DNA from: Sitta carolinensis
Lineage: Eukaryota; Chordata; Aves; Passeriformes; Sittidae
Direction: 5' to 3'
DNA length: 64,000 nucleotides
Assembly (NCBI GenBank): GCA_032173965.1
Contig: CM063288.1
Span: forward strand, 9,962,501 to 10,026,500
Part shown: positions 26,979 through 38,273 of the stretch, piece after piece
Position numbering within the stretch: the first letter of the stretch is position 1
Layout: each line of letters opens with the position of its first letter
Position numbers and translations under genes: made by a program
Notes under the pieces: model-generated
Database searches by the model: none
Seen by the model: the letters and a program-made list of their open reading frames with translations, nothing else
What the model was told of the DNA's origin: nothing

Positions 26979-28128
26979 GTTTCAGAAACTTCCCTCAAAT
27001 TCCTGGATTTTCATGTCATTGATGAAAAAGTTTAGTCAGCATTTATAGATCCTCAAATTGTTTCCCCAAGTCACAGCTGGACTTGAGATCCATGGGCCAT
27101 TTAATTGTTAAAACATGAGAAGACATCTCACACCACCTATCAGCAAAGGGAAAAGCTTTTCTTGCTTGGATGACACCTCCACGGCTCAGCATGGTGATGA
27201 ACACCATCCTTATGGGACTGGGAGCTCAGCCCCTGTGGAGAGAGCCAGGGAGGAAGAGTCTGGGCACACAACAGCCTTGCTGCACCCTCCTCCCTGCTGC
27301 AGTCAGCATAACTGTGGAGATGAGGGAAACAAAAAAGCAAAGACTGCAAACAAGAGGATCTGGCTATTCTTGATGTAGGTTTTCTCATTGCAAGCAGCCT
27401 GAATGGTTTGTAATCATCAGAAATGCTGCCACTGGAAATACCCAGGGTTTAGGCTGCCAATTTGAGTGACTTCATGCAAGATTGTGATTGCTTCAGACTT
27501 TCTCTTCACCCTCTCACTGACAAGTTGTAATTCACACCAGAAGCAATATCATCCAAACTATTCTCAAAGCCTCTTCCATATTGTCTAGTCCTCATCCACC
27601 CCCAGATCCTTGAGATTTGTCTCCTGAATGAAGGCTGTAAATCTTTGTACAGAATGGCAAGAGAACTTCGAGCATCTGAGTTATTATGTAAATGCAGCCT
27701 CAATGGTACTTTTAACTGCAAGTTGATTGGGACTGTAAATGGAACACCAGTGATTTATAGGCCTGAGTGCTTCCTACATACAGGAATTGAATGCTATTCA
27801 CTGACCTTGAACCAAAAGCAGGATCCCTGAAACGTCCTACATGCTGGGACAGCCCACATCTGAGCTGGAGCTAAGCGGCTGCCTTTCATCCTATCTGTGC
27901 TGCTCATTTACCTGTGTCTCAGAATATGAAGAAAATCAACCTGGATCAGTGCTCTGAGTATTACTGGATAGTCCTGGTCCACAAACAGCCCTTTTCTTAG
28001 CAGAAGAGCTTATTTAAGCACCACCAAGTTCAAACATGAAACCAGTCCCTTGAGACTCTGCAGCATCATAAGGACCGGGATGTGGCAGACAGTGCTCATG
28101 AGGAGCTGGAGGGATCAAGGAAAGATGT

Positions 28129-28134
28129 GCTCAC
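28129..28134 (-). other. KALRN: 5' splice donor after KALRN exon 2
   Basis: On the minus strand the exon ends TCAG and the intron opens GTGAGC, a near-consensus U1 donor. It leaves one base of a Gly codon, which is completed by the first two bases of the exon at 17747-17861. Confidence 0.9.
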
Positions 28135-28209
28135 CTGACACAAAGGCCACTTTCTCCTTCAGTATAGGAAGGACATCAGCAGCTTTTAAACCATCATTTC
28201 GAAAAGAAC
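28135..28209 (-). CDS. KALRN: KALRN coding exon 2 (start of Sec14 region)
   Basis: Kalirin is a large neuronal and vascular guanine-nucleotide exchange factor for Rac/RhoG/RhoA: an N-terminal Sec14/CRAL-TRIO domain, then spectrin repeats, then GEF cassettes. On the minus strand this exon reads SFRNDGLKAADVLPILKEK followed by VAFVS, the residues just before and at the start of the Sec14 domain (about residues 23-48 of the long isoform, numbered from memory). Human kalirin, as I recall it, has KASDVLP where this copy has KAADVLP. The exon is 75 bp: 2 bases finish a Gly codon, 24 full codons follow, and 1 base opens the next Gly codon, so both flanking introns are phase 1. It is bounded by an AG acceptor after a T-rich tract and by the donor GTGAGC. 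There is no stop or frameshift. The first coding exon is not in the window. Seen: ORF and splice signals. Known: family match. Inferred: exon number. Confidence 0.95.
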
Positions 28210-28244
28210 CTGCAAAACAGAAAAACAGGAAAGTTATATTAGAA
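28210..28244 (-). other. KALRN: Branch point, polypyrimidine tract and acceptor of KALRN exon 2
   Basis: On the minus strand the exon is preceded by a T-rich tract ending TTTTGCAG. A good branch-point match, TTCTAAT, lies at 28238-28244 with its candidate branch adenosine at 28239, about 30 bases upstream of the exon. The branch call is motif-based only. Confidence 0.75.
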
Positions 28245-31200
28245 GAGTGCGTGTTCTTGCTCCCAGCTTCATGGACATGTCACGTTTCTCAAAACCAGAC
28301 TGAAGAAAGGCTATAAATTACATAAAAGCACCAACAAAGAGACCTAAGTGGCTGATGAACAAACAACATTAACATCAATAGAGATATGTTCATAAAATAA
28401 AATTAAATACAGAGAATCAGCTCATTGCTCTAGCCTTCAGAAGTTCTGAAATGTTAACAAATTTCCCACCAAGTAACCATCTTAATCCCTGCTTCCTTTT
28501 TCACAGACCATACTGTAAAGCCTGGGAGATGCACACCTTGCAGAGCAATCCAGGAGACTTTTCCCTTCACTGTTCTGAACATAGCCCAGGCAAAACTGCA
28601 GGGAACATTACAGCATATACCCATCCGTTTAGCATCAGCCTTTGAGAGAGATTTGCACAGGGGCTGGCTTAAAAAGGGCTTTTGCCCTTTGCCCTATTCT
28701 GCTGTGCACAGCACAGCTGGGATGCAACCCCTCAAGGTGGGACCACACTCAGCGGGAGGACACACTCCTTATGAGCCAGCCAAAGTCATCCTTGGATAAG
28801 AAGTGGTTTGAAGCCCCAGCGCATTCTCAGGTAATTCATGCTGGCTTTTTACACATTAAGCATATCTGCATGGGCCATTTGCCTTCCCTGAAGTGCCAGA
28901 TTACTTCATGTATCCTAAATATTTACCCAAGAAATCACAAACTTTTACTCTCTTGGGAAGAGAACTGCCCACAATTTCAGGCTCCAGCAGCATCTCTCTG
29001 CTCTGCAAAAGACCAGCAGAAAGGGCTCAGCCCAGAGCAAGCCAGAGACTGCTGTTCCCACAAAAGGTGGGTTTGAAGGACACCTTTGCAGTTCCCTGAA
29101 AAAACAACTCATCCATCACTGGGTAGTGAATAATAGCCATCATGACAAGTGATCTTCCATATGGACTTAGGTCTATTCCATCTCACCAAAGAATATAACA
29201 CATTTGAAACCCTGTATTTTCACTTTCTGCCTTTCACAGGCAGGCAGTAACCACCTGAGATGGTGTCAGGGTAAGAAAGTCTTCTCACTGACCATCTTTC
29301 TAGAAACAGGGCAACATTGCTGCAGCCATCACTCCCTCCTTGCCTAACACAGCAGATGGTACATGACCATTTCAGTCTGAAAGTGGGACTGGGGATAAAA
29401 ACATCCCCTCTACATTGTCATCTACTGCTCCCAACATGCAGCCTGCAAAGGCAAAGCTGTCCAATCCATGCAGACATTTGGAACAGACAGGATGAAGACC
29501 AAAACATCTATTTTCATCTGCAGCTGATCTACAAGTGACAGATATATCAATAATATAATACAATATTATTATGGTTGAGTTACTGATTTTTGCCAGTCAC
29601 AGTCAGATTGTGCAACAGGGCTGTCTTGTACATGTAAATATGTCCCTCCCTGCTCACCAACGGCTACAGCTACCTCCCTCTGTCCCCACTTGCTCTCAGG
29701 TGTCACCTCTGTGACACAGCTCCAGGACATGTGTTAAGCTCACCAGCTAAGCCTTAAGCTAGTGAAAACTAGCACTCAAAGGAATGAGGTAGTTCAATGC
29801 AAGGCTAAGACCAATGTAACTGCAATTTGAACAGGCACTGCAGCACAGTCCCAGGGGATGCCTAAAGAGTGCTTTGTGTCAGTAAAGTGTTTTGGGACCA
29901 GGGAAATGAGTCCTGATTGCTGAACTCTTCCTGTCTTCAAGTAAGCAGGACTTTGTGCACTCTATGTTAAATATATGAGACTTTGCTATTAACTTATCCT
30001 CTTAACAAGAATAACCTCTCAGATCCCAGGCTGTGGCTAGTTCTAACATCAAAGATAGGAAGTGCTCAGCCACAGGCATAATTTGGAATTTAAGAAGCTT
30101 TGTATATAAGCATCTCACCCAACCATGAAGCAAATGGGAACAGCCAATGTGAGAGACACGTCATGAGGTTTTGAAGACACTCAAGTGGAGTACTGGGCCA
30201 AATTTATCCAGCTGCAAGATCTGCAGTGTCAGTGCCAGTTGAGTTTTGCCCAGTATTTGTTAAATTTGTCAGGAAAATGGCAAAATCAATTCTTAGGCAC
30301 TCAACTGTGCAGCAGACAGTATACAACTGAAATCTTTGTGAACATTGCTAAAAAAAAGACAGTGGGTGTATGTAAAACACACCATAAGGACTTCTTAGCA
30401 AGAACCCACTATACTGAGGGCTGAGGGCCAGTTTCAGAGACTTTCCTGCAAGGAAGGACTGCACTTCACAGAGGAAATATGCATGGAGACCAGGAGAAAA
30501 ATGTATGACTTTAAAATATGGTCACCTCCTCAGCTGTAGCTGCAGGCAAGGGGCTCTCTGGCAACAGCCCCAGTGTCCTGACTGTGCACAGGAGGGGCAA
30601 GGAAAGATTTGAGTGGAGACAGTGCTGCAACAGGTACTTTCCCCTTTCTCACCCAGGACAGGTCAGACACACACCAAAGTAAATGATAAATGAATTGAAA
30701 AACTGTGAGCCTGCCTACAACCAGGGAACAAACAAAAAGTCCCAAGAGCTGCAAAAGAAGGGAACTCTGGAAGGCAGATCAGTGCCTAAAGCAACGCACA
30801 GTACTTAACCAAGTGGCAGCTCATGACCCACAGATGCAGCCATGGCCAGTGCTTCCAGAGATTGCTCCAGTTCCTGACAAATCCTTGCATTGGAGGCCAC
30901 AGCACAGAGCATGCTGTCAAGTTTCCAGCAGGAGCTGGGGCAAGGTATGCATAAATGGGAAAACCAATGGCTCAAATAAAGACTCCAAAAGCAACAGCCA
31001 ATCTGTCTCCAGGAGGGGCCAGCATAGCAATGATGCATTCCCCAGTTTGTAAGCTATTATGAGCATATCCCTAATGATACTCATTTTCATCCTCTTCCCC
31101 AGCTGTTTCTAATACATTTGTTTTGTTTGTTTGCGTGCTGGATCCAAGGCCATGTCTGCAGAGCACCATCTCATTTTGCCGCAGAGCCCTGTGCACACAA

Positions 31201-32840
31201 AGGCTGTGCTTTGTAGCCTGCCCTACACCTCTCTGCTGCTCCTCTCACACAGTCCTTCTGCAGAAGATGGACAGAGACAGACAGAGGGATGAAGGAAGGG
31301 GCAGGCCGAGCCATCCTGCCATTGTCCATTCATTGGTTTGCTGATTCACCATCCTCACAAATATGGGACTACACAACAGAGCCCCTTTTGCTTTCTACCT
31401 GCATGGTTTGACAAGACTGCAATCACCCCTTTACCAAAAGAGAGGCACAGAGAGCATGGGTACCATGACACAGCCACCCTGCAGCCCCTCACACCTTCAT
31501 CACATCCTGGCTTCATGTGCTAGCCACAGAGCAGGCACACTATGACTGGCCACACACCTTTATTACTCCAGTGACCCAAGAAGAAAGAACATCATGCCAA
31601 CCTGAGCAGCTGACAGTATAATGTGTTGTTGTAAATTTGGAAGCACTGAAGAATTAAGAGTGGATCCTCAGCATGGCTGATTCACATTTCAGGGCAGAGC
31701 AGCATTGCATGTGCACAGAACATCTCCTAGCAGGGATTCCCTGGGTGGCAGAAGCAGCTCACAGTTTTAGATGAGATGCTGTAATGAGAAGCCAGATGGG
31801 TGAGCTGAGAAGCTTAAGGCATGCTTCCATGGTAAATGCAACAATCCTGAAATGGAGAAAATTTGTTTTTCCCCTGCACAAATACCCCAATTGGCCCGGA
31901 GATCTTGCTGCTGAAGGACATGGAGGTCAGCAGCTCAAGGGGCTTCCTGAACAGGTTGGAGATCAGCAAACAACAAGCATCTCCAGAGAACCGTAAAGAT
32001 TAATAAAATAAGCAAGAGTTTTGGAAAGAATGTAAGCTTACAGACTTTGAAGTGAAAGCCAAGCTCTAACTCTTGAAGTGAAAAATAAATTATCCCCAGA
32101 GAGAGCCCTGTGAGTTTTAGCATTTCTTTCTCAAACCAGAGTACAGAGTCTCTGCTGGAGACACTGGCTTGGTCTAGATGGAGCAATGGTTTGCTCCAGA
32201 GTGGCTTTTTCCTAGAAAAGCTTCAGTTCTAATCTGAAAAATGCAGCTCTTGGCTTCAAATAAAGATCAGCTGCTGGAAATATGGAAATACTTTCTATAC
32301 TTAAAAAAAGTATGCGTAGGCAAGAAGAAGGCCTCCTGTCAGAGCACTGCATGGGGTTTAATCACTTGGCTCCTGATGCCTTCAGCAAGAGTTGTTCATC
32401 CCAAGTCCCATGCAATGTTTCAGGAAAGGCAGCCCACATTCTCATAGTTCTCAGAACAGATTTGACTATTTAAAAACTTTGGCATAAAGTTTCTTTAACC
32501 AAACAAAACTGAACTCCTTGGGCTAAATCCATCCCTCGAGGAGCTCCACTGGAGTCCAGGATGCAGCAGTAGGGTTAATATGGTCCATATTTCTTCTTCC
32601 TGCAGTAAAGGCCTCTCTTGTATTTCTATACCTGCACTCCCACACCCCAGGTTCTGGGGCATTTATCTCACAGCCTAGTGAGATAAATAGCCCATTGCCT
32701 TCCTACCTTTTTATTTTTCCCTCCCTTCAAAGTCTCAGTGGAATTTATTTGTCTTTGCAGAACTGTAGCGCCTTGGCTTTCTACAACACACAAACAGAAG
32801 GGACATCTGATGTGAGCAGAGAGAGGCAGAACAAAGGAGA
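28245..32840. other. Intronic sequence, nothing recognised
   Basis: Unique intron sequence upstream (gene sense) of exon 2. It contains only scattered short open frames (for example 28642-29076 and 30705-31052) without domains, and no repeat I can name. Confidence 0.55.
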
Positions 32841-32936
32841 CTTTAGTATTCCCATTGTAGCCTTTGCAAACTGAGACACAGAGAGATTGACTTGTCCAGT
32901 GTCAGACAGAAAGTTTGTGCAGAGCTGAACCCTCAT
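32841..32936 (-). mobile_element. MIR-type SINE fragment, antisense
   Basis: The + strand carries TTCCCATTGTAGCC, then GCAAACTGAGACACAGAGAG, then TTGACTTGTCCAGTGTCAGA and GCAGAGCTGAACCC. This is the reverse complement of the MIR core (CCCATTTTACAG, AAACTGAGGCACAGAGAGG, ACTTGCCCAAGGTCAC, GGCAGAGC). Only the core half is present. Confidence 0.75.
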
Positions 32937-34890
32937 TTCCCCAATGCTTTTCTCATACAAACATCCCTTTGTTTTCCAGCAGAATATAATCCTCCTTTTT
33001 CTTCTCTTTACACTTCGGGTTTCCTCCTCCTGCCCTTCTCTCTCCATTATTCTTTCCTTCTGCATTTATGCCTCAAATATTTACTTTTTGTGTGTGCTAA
33101 ACCCTCTTTAACCCCTTCCTCTCCTTCCTGCAGGCTATTGTCTGTCCCTGCAGGACTGTGAGCCTTCCCAATTTGATTTCTCTGCTTATCCAAAGCCACA
33201 CAGAGGGGCTTAGCCAGGGGCTGCTGGGGCCTTTGCCACTGGGATTTTGCTGGCTGAGGCTCATTGGTTCAAAGGCAGAGAGGCTACAGCATGGCACAAG
33301 CATTTGGTTGAATAGAAGCAACATGTGCTCTGGACTAGTATTTTAGCACCATCTGGCAGAGATAAATGAGGCTGGATACTCTGCATCTGCCAATCGCTCC
33401 TCTGTGGACAACAGCCTGATCCCTGAAGCAAAGAAAGAGCATTTTGGTGCCTTGAGCTCCCCAGGAGCCTGCAATGCTCTCCTGCCATCTTTCCCCATTG
33501 CAGGCGGCAGAAGAGCAGGCTTTGATTTCACAGAGGAAGGAAGGAAGGATTCAATTGAATTGAATCTAAAGGCAGCAACAGAGAGAAAAAACCACAAAAT
33601 TAAGCTGTAAATATTATTACCAACTATTACTGAAGACTAACCCAGAACTATACACTTCTCTGTAATAACCAATAAAAGGTAATATCTGGTCTCACAAGAA
33701 GCATTTAGGACTGCAGGTTGGAGTGTGGCAGGGACAGGGTGAAAGGCAGGTCGGATTAGAACCTGGGGCAAGGATGGTGGCTGTACCCCTCCATGCTCCT
33801 CTGTTCACTCCTCCAGCCACCAGATCCACTGTGCTGACTGACACACAGGTCCATGTCACAGCTTCAAAACTTGCAAGAACCTTGGATACCAAACAGATAG
33901 TCTGCACAAAAGATTAATCCCACTGCACCACATGCCACATTTTTTTCCCAACTGAGACAAAAGTCATATGCATTACCTTACAGCATTTATTCTAAAATTA
34001 AAAGATGAATGTTGAGTTTATATGTAATAGTTAGGCTCAGTCCAAGACTAATATTATTTTCACTGTGTTTCTTAATACTGTCCTTCTTTCTATTAATTAT
34101 ACACCAGCTCTGCTTGCTGAAATACCCGTCTGGTCACAGCTATTGGGTGGCAGTACCAAAGGCTCCTTCCTCTTCCAAGGTCTGCCAGTGTGCGTCAGAG
34201 GTCTGGCTGCTTATCTACCCCTCTGCACCAGCAGGTCGGTCCCTCTGATTTCTCACTGCTCGCATCCCCGCACAGGGACCGCCCCTGCCAGCACAGTCCC
34301 CTCCCCTCCCCTGCCTGTAACACCGGGAGAGACAGGGCTGGGATTTGGGGGACCTTGCTAATTGCTGAGATTGTTATTCCTTCCACGAGGGACTTGGCAG
34401 CACTGAGCCTCCCAGCACAGCCTTTGAATGTCCACACATTTAAACAGTAGCCTCAGCTTGAAATCAAGCCAAAGAATAGGCAAGGCCTCAAGAAAGATAG
34501 AGAGGCTTGCAGCAAGCATGCAAATTCATTAGTCTGTGTGCACGTGTGGCCTCTAATACACCGTGTTCAGCATCTGAAGCCCAACACATCCCACCCTGTG
34601 CTTCCAACCTAAGCCAACAGCCAGGCTTTGCCTTTTCATGTGGCACAAAACCATTCAAAGCATCACAAGGATACTGAATTTATGCACAATCTGCAGTGGA
34701 GGCTCTGCTTCAACTTCATCCATGGGGGATTTTACTCATTTCATTTTAAGCATGCACTAATAGAGATGCCAAGAGAATGCAATGGCTGTGAGTCAATCTT
34801 TTGCACATTTTCCTTTTCATTTTCATCAGGATTTTGGAATCAGGCTGAGATCTTTCAGTTCTTACACTTAGAAAAATAATTAGACATTAT

Positions 34891-35100
34891 AGGTAGCCCT
34901 GTGGATAGCACATCTGACTGCTAGTCAAAAGACTTGGCTCTATTTGTGGTTCTGCTCCTAAATTGCTTTATGATCCTGAACAAGCTGTTTTAACTGTGCC
35001 AGATCTTGGTTTTCCTCTCTACAGAACGGAAATAATGACTGCCCACATTAGTAAGGCACAGTCAGGTTCACAGACCTCAAAAGTACCTTTCAAATATGAA
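34891..35100 (+). mobile_element. MIR/CORE-type SINE, sense orientation
   Basis: The order of parts fits a tRNA-derived MIR-type SINE. There is a tRNA-like head (GGTAGCCCTGTGGATAGCA, then GACTGCTAGTC and AGACTTGGCTCT). A core follows (TTCTGCTCC, TTTATGATCCTGAACAAGC). Next comes the pyrimidine-rich stretch ending GGTTTTCCTCTCTACAGAA, then GGAAATAATGACTGCCCAC. The MIR consensus, from memory, has GTGTGACCTTGGGCAAG and CAGTTTCCTCATCTGTAAAATG at the same places. The copy is highly diverged, so it is an ancient insertion. The right end is approximate. Confidence 0.72.
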
Positions 35101-35902
35101 TTAATTTTCTCTGAAAAAAACCTCTCTGAGTTCTCTGAGGCAGGGAACTGTTGCAGTGCACTTTTATAGACAGGCAAAAAAGAGGCATCAACAGTAGGAA
35201 AGACTTGCTCTGGTGATCACAGAAAGGACTTTCTGGGAAGGAACAGGAGACATTAGGAGAACTGGAAAATTTTGATCATCTGACACAAAATCCTGTGTTT
35301 TATTTCTTAAGTGTACAAGGGATAGATGTGATGTCCTTGAGGGAAATAAGTATATTCAGCACCTTGAGCTTTTAGTGGTTAAGTTTCTTGCCATCTACAG
35401 ATTGCTCTACACATCAGTGACCACCCAGATGCAACAGTCTTTTATGGTGTTAATAAACAGCTATGGGCCATTTGTAATCTGAAGTCACATTTTAAACATG
35501 ACCACGTTCCCTATCCAGGCCTAGTGTGCATGAATATTTTCTTTTCACTCCACTCCCCTCTCAATTACAATTGGGTTTCTTATGGAAACATTCCTCAGAA
35601 TTTTATAATCCCATAAAAATTTTAGAACTGCTGATGGATTACTGCATGAAGGATGCAGGCCCTCTTTGAGGCTGTAGAGGCTGGGTACCCTGGGTCCCAT
35701 CCTCTATTAAATTCTGTAGGTTAGAATAATTTCCTTTAACTGGCGCTGGTTTAGTCAACAGGCTTTTTCCAAAAAGCTGCAAAAGGGCATCTGCCAGCAC
35801 CTGTCACATATCAGTGACATGCTTAGGGTTTCCCACCCGAGTCCCAGAAAGCCTCCTACTCACATCCTGGAGGTCCCCAGCCACCAGTAGCTTCTCCAGG
35901 AC

Positions 35903-35920
35903 AATAAAATAAAATAAAAT
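35903..35920 (+). repeat. Short (AAAAT)n repeat
   Basis: About three and a half copies of the pentamer AAAAT. Confidence 0.85.
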
Positions 35921-36518
35921 ATCTAATTATGTACAACATTGAGGAGGCACTTTGCTGAAACGCCAGCCGTACAAAAGAACCATATGCCAGTGCCCCAAGT
36001 GTGCTTTGCAAACATCTGCCTCTCAAGGGGATTTCATGCCAGACACTAAGAAAGCAACTTTAATTAGAGGCCAATTGAGATCCTTGTCCCAAAGTCTGTG
36101 ACTGCCTCAGAAACGAAAAAAACATCCTAAACAAACAAGACAATTGCATTTCCCCCCCGATTTAAAAACACTCTACATTTTCTCTTTTAAAATTTTTCTG
36201 ACAGAGTTCAACATGCCCCATCCAAACAGACTGACAAAGTTCCCACTACCTTCAGAAAAATCCCTCTCCAGGAAGAATTGTTGTGTCTAATATGAATGTC
36301 AGAGTGGGTTTTAAATTAGAAATTTTTGACTGTTTTTCATTCAACAATCACAAACCAGCACCTCACAATTAATTAGGCTTCCATATCCCCTATCTCACGT
36401 TGCCTCAAATCCCTTCTGACCGGATACATTTCTGCCTTTGCTCACCTCCTTTGGTCCCTCTTTCTTTCTGTCAGGGCTTATGTTTTCAGCTCGCAGCTAT
36501 TGTGTCATCCTGGGAAGC

Positions 36519-36524
<6 letters not shown>

Positions 36525-36566
<42 letters not shown>
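36525..36566 (+). repeat. Poly(A) tract, 42 bp
   Basis: Uninterrupted run of 42 A on the + strand, the longest homopolymer in the window. I see no processed gene or SINE body directly before it and no obvious target-site duplication, so I treat it as a homopolymer, not a retroposon tail. Confidence 0.95.
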
Positions 36567-36568
<2 letters not shown>

Positions 36569-36879
36569 ATGAAAGAAAACCTAAATCTGCAATTCAAAGA
36601 GGAGTTTTCCCTTCTTGTGCATTAATTCCCTGGTTAGGGATAAAGCAAGATCCATCCCCTAAGCTCTTGACACAGGGCAGGCAAAAGTAGAAACCATACA
36701 GAGGTGTACATGGGAGAGTAGCCAATGCCCTGGTGGATCACAGAGGCTGCTCCCAACCCCAGAGCAGGACACAGTTCTTCCAAACAGGGCAGCTGCAAGT
36801 CTCTGGGTAATGCATCTCTGAACAAACCTAGCAAAGCCAAGGCAGCAAGAAGAGCAGCAGGAAGCACTTGAGCTGACCT

Positions 36880-37200
36880 CGGGCAGAGCTCGGGGCGCAG
36901 CAGGCAGGCCCGTCGGGAGCACGGGCACGGGCTCACGGGCTGCACTGTGACACTGCTCCACAGCCCTACCTGCGGAGCAGCACCTCCCGTCACAGCCCAC
37001 TCTTCTGTCCTTATTGCAGTTTCCCAGGGTCTGCTCTCTGCAAACCAATCTCCAACCAATGCCAGCCCACCAAGAGGGCCTGTGCACAATGCACCTGCAG
37101 CTGCCTTCAGACTGCCCAGACCTCTCTGACCAAGTGCTGAGCTCCAAAGCAGCGGCAGCTCCTCCGAGGGTCTGGCCAGGAAAAGTCTGGGTGTAACAGC
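36880..37200. promoter_or_regulatory. Small GC- and CpG-richer patch, possible alternative promoter
   Basis: At 36889-36940 CpG occurs about eight times in some 60 bases, including GCTCGGGGCGCAGCAGG and CCCGTCGGGAGCACGGGCAC. It continues more thinly to 37200. The rest of the window is CpG-poor. Kalirin is known to use several alternative first exons, so a minus-strand promoter here, about 9 kb upstream of exon 2, is conceivable. I cannot identify a first exon or donor in it. GC-biased drift is the alternative. Confidence 0.2.
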
Positions 37201-37339
37201 AGTCGCTTTAACTCCCACCAGCATCCCACATCCAAACAAAACCAGGGCAAACATTTTACATACATAAGCGGGAGGGGGAAGGGAAGACACTCACAGGACT
37301 AAATAATTTATCTGCCTCTCTTACAGATGCTGACATTTT

Positions 37340-37950
37340 TGACACACATTAAACATTAATGAAAATCATTTTATGGATGGCTGAGTCATGCCAGTCAATG
37401 GATAATCTCCTGCCTCTCCACCTGCCCCTTTCACCCTCATCTGGCTCCTATCGCAGAGTGCAGCCACTTGTAACTCTGCCCTCTGAAAGAGGCCAGGCTT
37501 CCCCAGATGCCAAAGAGCAGAGCGAAAGCACCGAGGGGGCTGAACAGACCCCATTGAACACATGGACGAGAACTGAGCCCATGGAGCCCTAGCCCTGCTG
37601 CAGTTAAATTCACAAACCTGCTGTTTTGTTAATTAGCTAACACGAGATGCTGTGAATCATTTTGGAAAGCAAATTACCTCCCTGATTTCCAAAAGCTTCC
37701 TAGCCGCATTTCTTTTTTTAACTTACTATTTTTTCCTTCTCTCAACGTATAAATGCCAATTAAATTACTGCCTGCCTCTGTTTAATCTAATGTTAGCCTA
37801 CTCATATTTTCAGCTGCTCCCTGATGCCAGTGTGGCCCCTTATGCCCAAATCTCTTTAGCATGCTAGTATAAATGTTTATAGCCCTAAGACTTAGTGCTG
37901 TAAGAAGCTTGACATTTTTGTGCTAATAACCTGTGATGTTATTGTAATGT
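37340..37950. promoter_or_regulatory. Candidate intronic regulatory block with NF-E2/MARE-like motif
   Basis: GGCTGAGTCATGCC (37379-37392) contains an exact AP-1/NF-E2 word. It is followed by TTAATTAGCTAAC near 37630, AATGCCAATTAAATTACTG near 37753 and GTATAAATGTTTATAG near 37867. The stretch is repeat-free and its wording is unlike the surrounding low-complexity intron. No conservation data are available, so this is a low-confidence candidate. Confidence 0.2.
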
Positions 37951-38183
37951 TGAATTGAAAAGGATCACCAATAGGTGGAAATGCAGCTTTCCTTTAGTTT
38001 GTTCCAGCTAAGGACACAATAAAGAGATGACTAGGATTAAAGTCTCATGAGCTGTTTGGACGTCTTTCTGGACAAGCAGCTCTCAAATTTGCCGAAATGA
38101 TACCCACTGGAAGGCAGAGTTACAAAAAGCCACTGGGCAGGTTTTGAAGACCTATGGTATGCATTCAATCTCATCTCATCTCC

Positions 38184-38273
38184 TAGAATTATAGCACCAC
38201 TGAAGTTGGAAAAGACCTTTAAAATCATCAAGTCCAACTGTTAACCCAGCACTGCCAAATCCACCACTAAACC
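38184..38273 (-). mobile_element. CR1 LINE, truncated 3' end
   Basis: On the + strand the block starts AGAATTATAG, runs through GTTGGAAAAGACC, AAAATCATCAAGTCCAAC and GTTAACCCAGCACTGCCAA, and stops matching after CCACCACTAAACC. This is the reverse complement of the 3' tail of avian CR1 elements, whose sense strand ends in repeats like ATTCTATGATTCT, so the element is in minus orientation. Only about 90 bp remain, the usual severe 5' truncation of CR1. It is the best evidence that the host is a bird. No reverse transcriptase part is attached. Confidence 0.88.

Larger units (their letters stand above)
17862..28134 (-). other. KALRN: KALRN intron 2, complete (about 10.3 kb)
   Basis: This is the complete phase-1 intron between the two recognised exons. 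It contains an A-tract, a G-tract, one MIR-like SINE fragment near 24.0 kb and two blocks with clustered transcription-factor-like motifs (near 21.4 and 26.6 kb). I see no other exon. The longer open frames at 22160-22612, 24238-24663, 24694-25188 and 25364-25831 look like chance. Confidence 0.9.

Noticed and set aside
34895..34965. tRNA gene
   Set aside because: The tRNA-like words are the head of a MIR-type SINE; no intact cloverleaf and no terminator run.
36480..36566. Processed pseudogene ending in poly(A)
   Set aside because: No coding remnant, no polyadenylation signal at the right distance and no visible target-site duplication.
36634..37290. 218-codon minus-strand open frame as a protein gene
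   Set aside because: It lies in the most GC-rich patch, overlaps other open frames on both strands and shows no known domain. Kept only as part of a promoter hypothesis.
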